NCBI GenBank assembly: GCA_018970865.1
Contig: JAGWVN010000019.1
Coordinates: 1 to 44,325 of the forward strand
DNA: 44,325 bases
From: Betaproteobacteria bacterium
GTDB lineage: Bacteria > Pseudomonadota > Gammaproteobacteria > Burkholderiales > Burkholderiaceae_E
Reading direction: 5' to 3'
Shown: one piece after another, positions 10,673 to 20,329 of the stretch
How the letters are laid out: the number at the start of each line of letters is the position of its first letter
Numbering within the stretch: the first letter of the stretch is position 1
Notes under the pieces: model-generated
Databases searched by the model: none
Seen by the model: the letters and a program-made list of their open reading frames with translations, nothing else
Told to the model about the DNA's origin: nothing
Position numbers and translations under genes: made by a program

Positions 10673-11593
10673 TCAGGCGAGGCGCCAGTCGCGGGCGAAG
10701 ACCGCGGGCGCTTCGCGCGGCTGCGAGAAGCGGGTGTACTCCCAGGCATCGGCCTGGGAGAGCAGGCTGCGCAGCAGCCGGTTGTTCAGGGCGTGTCCCG
10801 ACTTGTGGGCGCGATAGGCGGCGAGCATGGGATGCCCCACGCAGTAGAGATCGCCGATGGCATCGAGCACCTTGTGGCGGGCGAACTCGTCGTCGTAGCG
10901 CAGGCCGTCGTCATTCAGGATGCGGTACTCGTCCATGACGATGGCATTCTCGAAGCTGCCGCCCTGCGCCAGACCGGCCGCGCGCAGCATCTCGACATCC
11001 TGCACGAAGCCGAAGGTGCGGGCGCGGGCGATGTCGCGCACAAAGGAGGTCTCGGCGAAGTCGATGTGCACATGCTGGCCGGTGGCATCGATGGCCGGAT
11101 GGCCGAAGTCGATGGAGAAGTCGAGCAGGAAGCCCTCGTGGGGCTCGAGGCGCGCCCACTTGTCGCCATCGCGCACTTCGACCAGGCGCTTGACCCGGAT
11201 GAAGCGCTTGGGGGCAGCCTGCTCGGCGATGCCGGCCGACTGCACCAGGAACACGAACGACGCCGCCGACCCGTCGAGGATGGGGATCTCGGGCGCGGTG
11301 ACATCGATGAAGAGGTTGTCGACCCCCAGGCCGGCCAGCGCCGACATCAGGTGCTCGACCGTGGCCACGCGCACCGACGCATCCTCGGGCGCCGACAGGG
11401 TGGAGGCCATGCGGGTGTCGGTGACCTGGACCGCCCGCACCGGGATGTCGACCGGCGGATCGAGGTCTGTGCGGCGGAACACGATGCCGGTGCCCGCCGC
11501 AGCCGGCCGCAGGCTGAGCTCAACCCGCTGCCCCGAGTGCAGCCCCACGCCGGTGGTGCTCACCCGCTGACGGATGGTGCGCTGGCGGAGCAT
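10673..11593 (-). CDS. lpxC: UDP-3-O-acyl-N-acetylglucosamine deacetylase LpxC
   Basis: 306 residues, usual length. Catalyses the committed, zinc-dependent step of lipid A synthesis. Begins [21 protein letters not shown], the standard LpxC opening. Zinc ligands are visible as His81 in [16 protein letters not shown], and His240 and Asp244 in [11 protein letters not shown]; the catalytic His267 lies in HKSGHALNN. It sits at the far end of the dcw region after ftsZ and a peroxiredoxin gene, as in many Betaproteobacteria, with 52 bases to the peroxiredoxin stop. LpxC is normally controlled by proteolysis, which sequence alone does not reveal. Confidence 0.97.
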   Translation of the reverse strand: MLRQRTIRQRVSTTGVGLHSGQRVELSLRPAAAGTGIVFRRTDLDPPVDIPVRAVQVTDTRMASTLSAPEDASVRVATVEHLMSALAGLGVDNLFIDVTAPEIPILDGSAASFVFLVQSAGIAEQAAPKRFIRVKRLVEVRDGDKWARLEPHEGFLLDFSIDFGHPAIDATGQHVHIDFAETSFVRDIARARTFGFVQDVEMLRAAGLAQGGSFENAIVMDEYRILNDDGLRYDDEFARHKVLDAIGDLYCVGHPMLAAYRAHKSGHALNNRLLRSLLSQADAWEYTRFSQPREAPAVFARDWRLA

Positions 11594-11645
11594 GGCGCGA
11601 CGGCGGCAGGCGGGCGGCGGGAAGCGAAGACCGTGCGGAACGGGA

Positions 11646-12149
11646 TCAGAGATTGGCCAGCACGTGATCGGCGCTGGAGACCTCGAATTTGCCGGGGGCC
11701 TCGACGAAGAGATGCCTCACCACGCCGTTGTCGACCACCATGGCATAGCGCTGCGAGCGCACGCCCATGCCGCGCGCGGTGAGGTCGAGCTCGAGGCCCA
11801 CCTTGCGGGTGAAGTCGCCGCTGCCGTCGGCGAGCATGCGCACCTTGCCGCCGGACTGCTGGTCACGGCCCCAGGCGCCCATCACGAAGGCATCGTTGAC
11901 CGACACGCACCAGATCTCGTCGATGCCCTTGGCGCGCAGCGCGTCGAACTGCTTCAGGTAGCTGGGCACATGCTGCGCCGAGCAGGTGGGGGTGAAGGCG
12001 CCCGGCAGCGCGAACAGCGCCACCCGCTTGCCCTTGACCAGGTCGGACACCTTGAATGAGTTCGACCCGACCGAGCAGCCGTTGCCCTCGACTTCGATGA
12101 ATTCGTTCAGTGTGGCTTCGGGAAGGGTGTCGCCGACTTTGATGGTCAT
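11646..12149 (-). CDS. Prx5-type peroxiredoxin
   Basis: 167 residues. AhpC/TSA superfamily, Prx5 branch: the peroxidatic cysteine is Cys56 in [16 protein letters not shown], followed by [13 protein letters not shown] and the conserved [12 protein letters not shown]. These enzymes reduce hydrogen peroxide and alkyl hydroperoxides, commonly with glutaredoxin/glutathione. No fused glutaredoxin domain is present. Cys25 (GNGCS) and Cys81 (IWCVSV) are the other cysteines that could take part. It lies between ftsZ and lpxC, a conserved location in Burkholderiales. A TAGAAT at 12204-12209 (minus strand) could be a -10 but has no matching -35. The ribosome-binding site is GGAGACAG. Confidence 0.9.
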   Translation of the reverse strand: MTIKVGDTLPEATLNEFIEVEGNGCSVGSNSFKVSDLVKGKRVALFALPGAFTPTCSAQHVPSYLKQFDALRAKGIDEIWCVSVNDAFVMGAWGRDQQSGGKVRMLADGSGDFTRKVGLELDLTARGMGVRSQRYAMVVDNGVVRHLFVEAPGKFEVSSADHVLANL

Positions 12150-12258
12150 GTCTGTCTCCGGGGATCTCAGGGGAATGGCCCGACGCGGGCCGTGAAACCC
12201 CGGATTCTAGTGGCAAGCGCAAAACCCTGCCGGCGGCGACCCCGGGGCTGCGCGACCG

Positions 12259-12286
12259 CTGGCCGGGCCCCTGGGATCCCGGCCAG
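12259..12286 (-). terminator. strong hairpin after ftsZ
   Basis: A perfect 9-base-pair stem (CTGGCCGGG with CCCGGCCAG) closes a 10-base loop, starting 7 bases after the ftsZ stop. No T run follows directly; the first is GGTTTTGC about 35 bases further. It may stabilise the 3' end of the dcw message or end it with Rho. Confidence 0.4.
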
Positions 12287-12293
12287 GAGCCGC

Positions 12294-13472
12294 TCAGTCG
12301 GCCTGCTTGCGCAGGAAGGCCGGGATGTCGAAGCGCTCGACCCCGCTCTCCTCCAGGGCCTGCACCTGGGCCGCGGCCGAGGCGCGCGGGCTGCGCCAGA
12401 CCGCGGGCTGGTCGAGGTCGGCGAAGTTGGTGGTGGCGCGGGCCGGCTGGCCGTCGTCGGTGCCGGTGCGCTGCAGGGTGGGCTGGACCAGCACCGGCCG
12501 CTGCGCGGTGGGCGCGCGGCGCTCGCCGATGCCGGTGGCCACCACGGTCACGCGCAGGGTGTCGGCCATCGAGTCGTCGAACACCGTGCCATGGATGATG
12601 GTGGCATCGTCGGCGCAGAAGGCCTTGATGGTGTTGATCACATCGTTGGTCTCGCGCAGCTTCAGGCCGCGGGTGGCGGTGATGTTGACGATCACGCCAC
12701 GCGCACCCGAGAGGTCGACGCCGTCGAGCAGCGGCGAGGCCACCGCCTGCTCGGCGGCCAGGCGGGCGCGGTCGATGCCAGCGGCCTCGCCGATGCCCAT
12801 CATCGCCTTGCCCTGTTCGCCCATCACGGTGCGCACGTCGGCGAAGTCGACGTTGACCAGGCCCGGCACATTGATGATCTCGGCGATGCCCGCCACGGCG
12901 TTGTGCAGCACATCGTCGGCGCGCTTGAAGGCGTCCTCGAGGCTGGCGTCCTCGTCCATCACCTCGAACAGCGCCTCGTTCAGCACCACGATCAGCGAAT
13001 CGACACGATCGACGAGCTGCTCGATGCCGGCCTCGGCGATCTGCATCTTGCGCGCGCCCTCGAACTGGAAGGGCTTGGTGACCACGCCCACGGTCAGCAC
13101 CCCGAGCTCCTTGGCGATCTGCGCGACCACCGGCGAGGCGCCCGTGCCGGTGCCCTTGCCCATGCCGGCGGTGAGGAAGACCATGTTCGCGCCGGCGAGC
13201 GCCTCGCGGATCTGCGCCTCGGCAGCCTCGGCCGAGGCGCGGCCGGCGGCCGGATTGGCCCCGGCGCCCAGGCCCTGGTCACCGAGCTGGATGATGCGGC
13301 CGGCCTGCGAGCGCGACAGCGCCTGGCGATCGGTGTTCAGCGCGATGAACTCCACCCCGGTCACGCCACGCGAGATCATGTGGTTGACGGCGTTGCCGCC
13401 GGCGCCTCCGATGCCCACCACCTTGATGACGGCACCGTCCGGTGCGGATTCGATGAGTTTGAAAGTCGACAT
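12294..13472 (-). CDS. ftsZ: cell division protein FtsZ
   Basis: 392 residues. Tubulin-like GTPase that forms the division ring. N-terminal nucleotide-binding KVVGIGGAGGNAVNHM, the T7 loop NVDFADVRTVM, and the C-terminal FtsA/ZipA-binding peptide FDIPAFLRKQ are all present, with a variable linker before it. The T4 glycine-rich loop reads GMGKGTGTG (103-111): Lys106 replaces the usual second glycine of GGGTGTG. All other conserved residues look intact, so the protein is probably active. The start ATG has the strongest ribosome-binding site in the cluster (GAGGAGG, 7 bases upstream), fitting the high FtsZ level cells need. Last gene of the dcw run, 88 bases after ftsA. Confidence 0.98.
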   Translation of the reverse strand: MSTFKLIESAPDGAVIKVVGIGGAGGNAVNHMISRGVTGVEFIALNTDRQALSRSQAGRIIQLGDQGLGAGANPAAGRASAEAAEAQIREALAGANMVFLTAGMGKGTGTGASPVVAQIAKELGVLTVGVVTKPFQFEGARKMQIAEAGIEQLVDRVDSLIVVLNEALFEVMDEDASLEDAFKRADDVLHNAVAGIAEIINVPGLVNVDFADVRTVMGEQGKAMMGIGEAAGIDRARLAAEQAVASPLLDGVDLSGARGVIVNITATRGLKLRETNDVINTIKAFCADDATIIHGTVFDDSMADTLRVTVVATGIGERRAPTAQRPVLVQPTLQRTGTDDGQPARATTNFADLDQPAVWRSPRASAAAQVQALEESGVERFDIPAFLRKQAD

Positions 13473-13479
13473 GGCTGGG

Positions 13480-13486
13480 CCTCCTC
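13480..13486 (-). promoter_or_regulatory. strong ftsZ ribosome-binding site
   Basis: GAGGAGG lies 7 bases before the ftsZ ATG. It contrasts with the GTG starts and overlapped junctions upstream, so ftsZ appears set for independent, efficient translation. Confidence 0.7.
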
Positions 13487-13560
13487 GGGTGGTTTCGGTG
13501 GGTTCGGGTTCGGGTACTGGATCGGGCGTGCTGGAATGATCGGCGGATGTCGGCTCGCGG

Positions 13561-14793
13561 CTAGAAATTGCCCACGAACCAGTCCTTCATTCGGCGCATG
13601 GTTTCCTTGAAGTTGCCGGACTGCTCGGCGGCCTTGCGGCCGCGCATCCGCTGCATGCGGGCCTCCTCGAGCAGGCCGACCGCGGTGGCGAAGCGCGGAT
13701 TGCTCACCACATCGGAGAGGCCGCCGGCGTAACCGGGCAGTCCGAGCCGCACCGGCTTGAGGAAGATGTCCTCGGCGAGCTCGACCATGCCGGGCATCAG
13801 CGCGGTGCCGCCGGTGACCACGATGCCCGAGGAGAGCAGCTCCTCGTAGCCCGACTCGCGGATTGCCTGGTGGACCAGCGCGCACAGCTCCTCGACCCGC
13901 GGCTCGATCACCGCCGCCAGCGCCTGGCGCGAGAGCTGGCGCGGTCCGCGATCCCCGAGGCCGGGCACCTCGATGCGCTCGTTGGGGTCGGCCAGCACCT
14001 GCTTGGCCAGGCCGTGGGTGAGCTTGATCTCCTCGGCCTCGGGGGTGGGCGTGCGCAGCGCCATCGCGATGTCGTTGGTGATCTGGTCGCCGGCGATCGG
14101 GATCACCGCGGTGTGGCGGATCGAGCCGCCGGTGAAGATCGCGATGTCGGTGGTGCCGCCGCCGATGTCGACCAGGGCCACGCCGAGTTCCTTCTCGTCC
14201 TGGCTGAGCACCGCCATGCTCGAGGCGAGCGGCTGCAGGATGAGGTCGGCCACCTCGAGGCCGCAGCGGCGCACGCACTTCACGATGTTCTGCGCCGCCG
14301 ACACCGCGCCGGTGACGATGTGCACCTTCACCTCGAGACGCACGCCGCTCATGCCGATCGGCTCGCGGATGTCTTCCTGGCCGTCGATGATGAATTCCTG
14401 CGGCAGCACATGCAGGATCTGCTGGTCGGTGGGGATGTTGACCGCCTTGGCGGTCTCGATCACCCGGGCCATGTCGGCCTCGCTGACCTCCTTGTCCTTG
14501 ATCGCCACCATGCCGCTGGAATTGAAGCTGCGGATGTGGTTGCCGGCAATGCCGGTGTAGACCGTGCGGATCTTGCAGTCGGCCATCAGCTCGGCTTCCT
14601 CGAGCGCGCGCTGGATGGAGGCCACGGTGGTCTCGATGTTCACCACCACGCCCTTCTTCAGGCCGCGCGACTCGTGCTGACCGAAGCCGACGATCTCGTA
14701 GCGCCCGTCGGGCAGCATCTGCGCCACGATCGCCACGATCTTGGAGGTGCCGATGTCGAGCCCGACGATCAAGTCATTCGCTTCCCTGGCCAT
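13561..14793 (-). CDS. ftsA: cell division protein FtsA
   Basis: 410 residues. Actin-like ATPase that tethers FtsZ to the membrane. ATP-binding motifs GLDIGTSKIVAIVA (near 10-25) and LVDIGGGTTDIAIF are clear, as is the SHS2-type 1C region. The C-terminus RRMKDWFVGNF is the amphipathic membrane-targeting helix. I start at the ATG at 14793 (MAREANDLIVGLDIG); the frame is open further upstream, but that stretch overlaps ftsQ and has no family character. It lies 4 bases after the ftsQ stop. Confidence 0.97.
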   Translation of the reverse strand: MAREANDLIVGLDIGTSKIVAIVAQMLPDGRYEIVGFGQHESRGLKKGVVVNIETTVASIQRALEEAELMADCKIRTVYTGIAGNHIRSFNSSGMVAIKDKEVSEADMARVIETAKAVNIPTDQQILHVLPQEFIIDGQEDIREPIGMSGVRLEVKVHIVTGAVSAAQNIVKCVRRCGLEVADLILQPLASSMAVLSQDEKELGVALVDIGGGTTDIAIFTGGSIRHTAVIPIAGDQITNDIAMALRTPTPEAEEIKLTHGLAKQVLADPNERIEVPGLGDRGPRQLSRQALAAVIEPRVEELCALVHQAIRESGYEELLSSGIVVTGGTALMPGMVELAEDIFLKPVRLGLPGYAGGLSDVVSNPRFATAVGLLEEARMQRMRGRKAAEQSGNFKETMRRMKDWFVGNF

Positions 14794-14797
14794 CTTG

Positions 14798-15712
14798 CTA
14801 GTCCGTTCGCTGGTCGGTGCGGTCGGCGCCCCGCGCCCGGGGCGCCCCTGTGGGCTGCAGCGCGGCGAGCCGGGTCGGTGCATCCGACCCCGACAGCGCC
14901 GGGCGCGTGTCCTGCTGGTTGCTGTCGCCGGCGGGTGCGGCCGGCGGGGCATGGTCGGCCGGCGGCGGCTCGGACCCGGCGGTGCGCGCCGCGAATCCGT
15001 TCGGGTAGCGCAGGTCGATCACCTGGGCGCGCTCGCCGAGCCGGCCGCGCACCCGCGGATAGGCCTCGACCCAGCGGGCCACGCGCTCCTCGAGCGGCAC
15101 GCCCTGCTCGCGGCCGAGCACCAGGCGGGTGCCGTCGTCGAGCTGCACCCACCAGGCCAGCCGCGGCGAGAGCAGCACCGAACGCGGCGTGACGCCCAGC
15201 GGCGCGAGCCAGCGCCGCAGTTCCTCGTAGCGGCCGAGCAGCTTCTGCTCGCTGCCGGGCGGGCCGGAGAAGTGCGGCAGCGGGCCGTCCTCTTCGGCTT
15301 CGGCGGCATTGGCGGTGTAGAGCTCGCCGAAGGTGTTCATCAGCTGGTTCTCGCCCCAGGTGGCGAGCGGGCGGTGCTCCTCGATCGCCACCTCGAGACG
15401 GTCGGGCCAGACCCGCCGGACCATCGCGCGCCGCACCCAGGGCACCTGCTCGAAGCCGGCGCGCACGGCATCGAGATCGACGGTGAAGAAGTTGCCGCGC
15501 AGACGCTGGCGCACCGACTGGTCGAGCAGCACCGCCGAGACATGGCGCAGCTCGGTGCCCGGCACGGCATCGATGCGCACCACACGCAGCGCGAATCCCG
15601 GGCGTTGCGCCAGCCACCAGCCGGCGGCAGCGAGCAGGGCGAGCAGCGACAGCAGGATGAGCGCGTTGGCCAGCGCGTTGAGCAGGCTCGGTGTGTGCCA
15701 GAGCCGCTTCAC
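14798..15712 (-). CDS. ftsQ: cell division protein FtsQ
   Basis: 304 residues from a GTG that overlaps the ddl stop (GTGA). Bitopic membrane protein: a short cytoplasmic tail, one transmembrane segment at about 12-33 ([21 protein letters not shown]), then a POTRA domain ([20 protein letters not shown]) and the FtsQ beta domain ([31 protein letters not shown]). In the periplasm it links FtsB/FtsL to the early divisome. A Pro/Ala-rich tail of about 60 residues follows the conserved part and is low-complexity. Identity is supported both by motifs and by its place between ddl and ftsA. Confidence 0.94.
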   Translation of the reverse strand: MKRLWHTPSLLNALANALILLSLLALLAAAGWWLAQRPGFALRVVRIDAVPGTELRHVSAVLLDQSVRQRLRGNFFTVDLDAVRAGFEQVPWVRRAMVRRVWPDRLEVAIEEHRPLATWGENQLMNTFGELYTANAAEAEEDGPLPHFSGPPGSEQKLLGRYEELRRWLAPLGVTPRSVLLSPRLAWWVQLDDGTRLVLGREQGVPLEERVARWVEAYPRVRGRLGERAQVIDLRYPNGFAARTAGSEPPPADHAPPAAPAGDSNQQDTRPALSGSDAPTRLAALQPTGAPRARGADRTDQRTD

Positions 15713-16662
15713 CGCGCGCCCCCGATCTTCAGGCTGGCGCCGGCCAGCAGCGCGAGGGTCAGCGCCTCGTAGCTCATGCCCTCGGCCCGCGCGGCCATCG
15801 GCACCAGCGAATGGTCGGTCATGCCCGGCGAGGTGTTCACCTCGAGCAGGAAGGGCGTCTGGTCGGACGCCCGCAGCATCAGGTCGACCCGGCCCCAGCC
15901 CTCGCAGCCGATCGCGAGGAAGGCATCGAGCGCAAGTCGGCGCACCCCCTCGGCCAGCGCCTCGGGCAGCGGCGCCGGGCAGAGGTAGCGGGTCTGGTCG
16001 CCGAAGTACTTGTTGGTGAAGTCGTAGTTGCCGTCGGGCGCGCGGATCTCGATCACCGGCAGGGCGCGGGCCTGCGCGCCGCTGCCCAGGATGGCCACGG
16101 TGAGTTCGGGGCCGATGATGCACTCCTCGACCAGCACCTCGGCGTCGTAGCGGGCGGCCGTCTCGAAGGCCTCCTGCATCTGCGAGTAGCCCAGAACCCG
16201 GGTGACGCCCAGGGTGGATCCCTCGTGCGGCGGCTTGACGATCAGCGGCAGGCCGAGGCGGTCGGGCACCTCGCGCAGGCTGTCGCCGCGGCGCAGCACC
16301 ATCGAGCGCGGCGTGGACAGACCGCGCGCCACCCAGATCTCCTTGGTGCGGACCTTGTCCATCGCGATCGCCGAGGCCATCACGCCCGAGCCGGTGTAGG
16401 GGATGCCGAGCAGCTCGAGCGCGCCCTGGACCGTGCCGTCCTCGCCGTAGCGGCCGTGCAGCGCGATGAAGGCGCGGCTCGTGCCCTTGCGGCGCAGTTC
16501 GTCCATCCCGCGCTCGGCGGGATCGAAGGGATGGGCATCGACCCCCTGGGCGCGCAGGGCGGCGAGCACGCCGGCGCCGGAGCGCAGCGAGACCTCGCGC
16601 TCGGCCGAGCGCCCGCCCATCAGCACCGCCACCCGGCCCATCGCGCGCGGATCAGCGGCCAT
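15709..16662 (-). CDS. ddl: D-alanine-D-alanine ligase
   Basis: 317 residues. ATP-grasp enzyme joining two D-alanines for the peptidoglycan stem peptide. Motifs: [21 protein letters not shown] at the N-terminus, [42 protein letters not shown], and [21 protein letters not shown] with the magnesium-binding residues. The ATG at 16662 gives an 11-base overlap with murC; an alternative Met seven codons later (16641) is possible. Its position between murC and ftsQ makes it the DdlB-type copy of the dcw cluster. Confidence 0.96.
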   Translation of the reverse strand: MAADPRAMGRVAVLMGGRSAEREVSLRSGAGVLAALRAQGVDAHPFDPAERGMDELRRKGTSRAFIALHGRYGEDGTVQGALELLGIPYTGSGVMASAIAMDKVRTKEIWVARGLSTPRSMVLRRGDSLREVPDRLGLPLIVKPPHEGSTLGVTRVLGYSQMQEAFETAARYDAEVLVEECIIGPELTVAILGSGAQARALPVIEIRAPDGNYDFTNKYFGDQTRYLCPAPLPEALAEGVRRLALDAFLAIGCEGWGRVDLMLRASDQTPFLLEVNTSPGMTDHSLVPMAARAEGMSYEALTLALLAGASLKIGGAR

Positions 16663-18070
16663 CGGCGCCTCCCGCAGCGGCCAGATCGCGCACCTGCGCC
16701 GGCACGGCGCCGATCGAGCCCGCGCCCATGGCGAGCACCACATCGCCGTCGCGGGCGCTCTCGAGGATGGCCCGCGGCATCTGCGCGATGTCCTCGACGA
16801 ACACCGGCTCCACGCGGCCGGCCACGCGCATCGCCCGCGCCAGCGCGCGGCCGTCGGCGGCCACGATTGGTGGCTCGCCGGCGGCATAGACCTCGGCGAG
16901 CAGCACCGCGTCGGCGCTGCCCATCACGCGCACGAAGTCCTCGAACAGATCGCGGGTGCGGGTGAAGCGGTGCGGCTGGAAGGCGAGGACGAGGCGGCGG
17001 CCCGGGAAGGCGCCACGCGCGGCCGCCAGCGTGACCGCCATCTCGGCCGGGTGATGGCCGTAGTCGTCGATCAGGGTGAAGCTGCCGCCGCCGCTGGCGG
17101 GAATCTCGCCATAGCGCTGGAAGCGCCGGCCCACGCCCTTGAACTCGGCCAGCGCGCCGAGGATGGCCTCGTCGGGCACGCCGAGCTCGTCGGCCACCGC
17201 GATCGCCGCCAGGGCATTGCGCACATTGTGCTCGCCGGGCGCGTTGAGCAGCACCGGCACCGGCTCGCGGCGCACGCCGTTGACCCGCTGCAGGGTGAAG
17301 CGCATCTGCGCGCCGTCGGCGCGCACATCGGTGGCGCGAAACTGCGCCTCGGGCGACAGTCCGTAGCTGAGCACCGGCTTGGAGACGAAGGGCAGGATCT
17401 CGCGCAGGTTGGCGTCGTCGATGCACACCACCGCCGCGCCGTAGAAGGGCAGGCGCTGGGTGAACTCGACGAAGGCATGCTTCAGGCGCGCCAGATCGTG
17501 GCCGTAGGTCTCCATGTGATCGGCGTCGATGTTCGTGATCACCGCGATCGTGGGCGTGAGATTCAGGAACGACGCATCCGACTCGTCGGCCTCGACCACG
17601 ATGTAGTCGCCGCTGCCCAGCCGGGCGTTGGCGCCAGCGCTGTTCAGGCGGCCGCCGATCACGAAGGTGGGATCGAGCCCGCCGGCGGCCAGCACCGAGG
17701 CCACCAGGCTGGTGGTGGTGGTCTTGCCGTGGGTGCCGGCGATGGCCACACCCTGCTTGAGCTTCATCAGCTCGGCGAGCATCAGCGCGCGCGGCACCAC
17801 CGGCAACCGGCGCGCGCGGGCGGCGATCACCTCGGGGTTGTCGCCGCGCACCGCGGTGGACACCACCACGCAGTCGGCGCCGTCGATGTGGCCGGCGTCG
17901 TGGCCGAGGAAGATCCGCGCGCCCAGGCCGGCAAGCCGCCGGGTGGTGGCGCTGTCGGCGGCATCCGAACCGCTGATCCGGTAACCGAGATTGAGCAGCA
18001 CCTCGGCGATGCCGCTCATGCCCGAGCCGCCGATGCCCACGAAGTGGATGTGGCGGACCTTGTGCTTCAT
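16652..18070 (-). CDS. murC: UDP-N-acetylmuramate-L-alanine ligase MurC
   Basis: 472 residues. Adds L-alanine to UDP-MurNAc, the first amino acid of the stem peptide. N-terminal nucleotide-sugar fold [17 protein letters not shown] (9-25), ATP loop GTHGKTTTT (112-120), [12 protein letters not shown], and C-terminal [10 protein letters not shown], all standard for MurC. The start overlaps the murG stop as ATGA, and the end overlaps ddl by 11 bases. Confidence 0.97.
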   Translation of the reverse strand: MKHKVRHIHFVGIGGSGMSGIAEVLLNLGYRISGSDAADSATTRRLAGLGARIFLGHDAGHIDGADCVVVSTAVRGDNPEVIAARARRLPVVPRALMLAELMKLKQGVAIAGTHGKTTTTSLVASVLAAGGLDPTFVIGGRLNSAGANARLGSGDYIVVEADESDASFLNLTPTIAVITNIDADHMETYGHDLARLKHAFVEFTQRLPFYGAAVVCIDDANLREILPFVSKPVLSYGLSPEAQFRATDVRADGAQMRFTLQRVNGVRREPVPVLLNAPGEHNVRNALAAIAVADELGVPDEAILGALAEFKGVGRRFQRYGEIPASGGGSFTLIDDYGHHPAEMAVTLAAARGAFPGRRLVLAFQPHRFTRTRDLFEDFVRVMGSADAVLLAEVYAAGEPPIVAADGRALARAMRVAGRVEPVFVEDIAQMPRAILESARDGDVVLAMGAGSIGAVPAQVRDLAAAGGADGR

Positions 18071-19146
18071 GCCTGGGCTCCGCGGCGGCCGGCGGCGGCC
18101 TCGCAGGCATCGGCCACCGCGCCGGTGGCATCGGGCCGGGCCGCGGCGCGGGCCTGCTCGGCCATGCGCAGCAGGGTCTGGCGATCGGCGCCGCCGATCA
18201 GCGCGGCCAGCGCGGCCGCATCGGCCTGCGCCTGCGGCAGCAGCCAGGCTGCGCCACGCTCGGACAGGAAGCGGGCATTGCCGGTCTGGTGGTCATCGAC
18301 CGCATGCGGATAGGGCACCAGCACAGCGGGCACGCCGGCGGCGGCGAGCTCGGCCACGGTCATGGCGCCGGCGCGGCAGACCGCGAGGTCGGCCGCGGCG
18401 AGTTCGCCGGCCATGTCATCGATGAACTCGCGCGCGTCAGCCTGGACACCGGCGTCGCGGTAGGCCTGGGCGACCGCGGCGGCCTGACCGCGGCCACACT
18501 GGTGCACGACTTGCGGCCTGGCGGCCGGCGGGATCAGCGCGAGCGCGGCCGGCAGCGCCTGGTTGAGCGCCTGCGCGCCCAGGCTGCCGCCCACCACCAG
18601 CAGGCGCAGCGGTCCCTGGCGACCCGCCCAGCGTTCAGCCGGCGCCGGCAGCGCCGCGATGTCGGCGCGCACCGGGTTGCCGGTCCAGGCGGCGCCGGGC
18701 AGCGTGCCCGGGAAGGCCTCGAGCACGGTGTCGGCGATGCGCGCCAGCACCCGGTTGGCCAGCCCCGCCACCGAGTTCTGCTCGTGCAGCACCAGGGCGC
18801 GGCCGCTCAGACGGGTCATGAGCCCCCCCGGGAAGCTCACATAGCCGCCCAGCCCGAGCACCACCGCCGGCCGTTCCGCGCGCAGGGCCTGCCCGCTCTG
18901 CCAGCAGGCCCGCAGCAGATTCCAGGGCAGCATCAGGCGGGTGCGCAGACCCTTGCCGCGCAGGCCGCCGAAGCGCACCGCGCGCATCGGGATGCCGTGG
19001 CGGGGCACCAGATCGGCTTCCATGCCGGCGGGGTTGCCCAGCCAGACCACATTCCAGCGGCGTCGGCGCATCTCGCCGGCCACCGCCAGCCCGGGCATCA
19101 CATGACCGCCGGTGCCGCCCGCCATGATCACGATGGTGCGGCTCAT
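18067..19146 (-). CDS. murG: UDP-GlcNAc:lipid I GlcNAc transferase MurG
   Basis: 359 residues. Peripheral inner-membrane GT28 glycosyltransferase that converts lipid I to lipid II. Visible: [16 protein letters not shown] at the N-terminus, [37 protein letters not shown], and the donor-binding [31 protein letters not shown]. Both ends overlap neighbours by four bases (ATGA with ftsW and with murC), pointing to coupled translation of ftsW-murG-murC. Confidence 0.97.
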   Translation of the reverse strand: MSRTIVIMAGGTGGHVMPGLAVAGEMRRRRWNVVWLGNPAGMEADLVPRHGIPMRAVRFGGLRGKGLRTRLMLPWNLLRACWQSGQALRAERPAVVLGLGGYVSFPGGLMTRLSGRALVLHEQNSVAGLANRVLARIADTVLEAFPGTLPGAAWTGNPVRADIAALPAPAERWAGRQGPLRLLVVGGSLGAQALNQALPAALALIPPAARPQVVHQCGRGQAAAVAQAYRDAGVQADAREFIDDMAGELAAADLAVCRAGAMTVAELAAAGVPAVLVPYPHAVDDHQTGNARFLSERGAAWLLPQAQADAAALAALIGGADRQTLLRMAEQARAAARPDATGAVADACEAAAGRRGAQA

Positions 19147-20324
19147 CGCGCGCTCCGCATGAGATGACGGGTCTCGAAGTCGATGCGCAGCAGCAGCGCG
19201 AGCGCGATGCAGTTCACCAGCACGCCCGAGCCGCCGTAGCTCATCAGCGGCAGGGTCAGCCCCTTGGTGGGCAGCAGGCCCAGGTTGACCCCCATGTTCA
19301 CGAAGGCCTGGAAGCCGAGCCAGATGGCGATGCCCTTGGCAACCAGGCCGTTGAACACCCGATCAAGAGTGATCGCCTGGCGCCCGATCTCGAAGGCGCG
19401 GCGGGTCAGCCAGTAGAACAGCGCCACCACCACCAGTACGCCGATCAGGCCGAGCTCCTCGCCGATCACGGCGAGCAGGAAGTCGGTGTGGGCCTCGGGC
19501 AGGTAGTGAAGCTTCTCGACCGAGCCGCCCAGGCCCACGCCGGTGAGCTCGCCGCGACCGAAGGCGATCAGCGAATGGGTGAGCTGGTAGCCCTTGCCGA
19601 GCGGATCGGCGAAGGGGTCGAGGTAGGCGAAGATGCGCTCGCGGCGCCAGGGCGAAAGCCAGATCAGCAGCCCGAAGGTGCTGCCCAGAATGCCGATCAG
19701 GCCCACGAACAGCCGGGCGCTGACGCCGCCCAGGAACAGCATGCCCATGGCGATCGCGCAGATCACCACGAAGGCGCCGAGGTCGGGCTCGAGCAGCAGC
19801 AGCAGGCCGATGAGGCCCACCGCGGTGCCCATCGGCAGGAACCCTTTCTTCACCTGCTTGATGTGCTCCTGCTTGCGCACGATGTAGCTCGCGGCGTAGA
19901 GCACCACGAAGAGCTTCATCAGCTCCGAGGGCTGCAGGCTGAGGGGCCCGAGCGAGAGCCAGCGCCGCGCGCCGTAGACCACCTTGCCGATGCCGGGGAT
20001 GAGCACCAGCACCAGGAGCACCATCGCCACCAGGAAGAGCGTGGGGGCGAGCTTCTCCCACACCCGCATCGGAATTCCGAAGGCGACCAGGCCAAGCAGC
20101 GTGCCAAGGGCGATCGCGAAGGCGTGCCGCACCAGGAAGTGATGCGGCTTGTAGGCCGCGAACTTGGGCGAGTCGGGCAGCGCGATCGAGGCGGAATAGA
20201 CCATCACCAGACCCAGCGCGAGCAGCGCGCCGGCCACCCACAGCAGGGAGGTGTCGATGACCTGCGCCTGGGCGATCCCGACCGGCCGCTCGCCGACGCG
20301 ATCGCCGCGGCGCCACGACAGCAT
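19143..20324 (-). CDS. ftsW: septal peptidoglycan polymerase FtsW
   Basis: 393 residues. SEDS-family multi-pass membrane protein (about ten hydrophobic segments) that polymerises glycan strands at the septum together with FtsI. Conserved parts: [10 protein letters not shown] early, [21 protein letters not shown] in the large loop region, the segment [13 protein letters not shown] with the catalytic-type aspartate, [21 protein letters not shown] and [15 protein letters not shown] near the end. The ATG at 20324 lies 5 bases after the murD stop; earlier in-frame codons fall within murD. Confidence 0.96.
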   Translation of the reverse strand: MLSWRRGDRVGERPVGIAQAQVIDTSLLWVAGALLALGLVMVYSASIALPDSPKFAAYKPHHFLVRHAFAIALGTLLGLVAFGIPMRVWEKLAPTLFLVAMVLLVLVLIPGIGKVVYGARRWLSLGPLSLQPSELMKLFVVLYAASYIVRKQEHIKQVKKGFLPMGTAVGLIGLLLLLEPDLGAFVVICAIAMGMLFLGGVSARLFVGLIGILGSTFGLLIWLSPWRRERIFAYLDPFADPLGKGYQLTHSLIAFGRGELTGVGLGGSVEKLHYLPEAHTDFLLAVIGEELGLIGVLVVVALFYWLTRRAFEIGRQAITLDRVFNGLVAKGIAIWLGFQAFVNMGVNLGLLPTKGLTLPLMSYGGSGVLVNCIALALLLRIDFETRHLMRSAR

Positions 20325-20329
20325 CTGGC

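Noticed and set aside
12204-12232. TAGAAT upstream of the peroxiredoxin gene as a sigma70 promoter.
   Set aside because: No -35 resembling TTGACA at 16-18 bases. It may still be an activated promoter, but the sequence alone does not support it.
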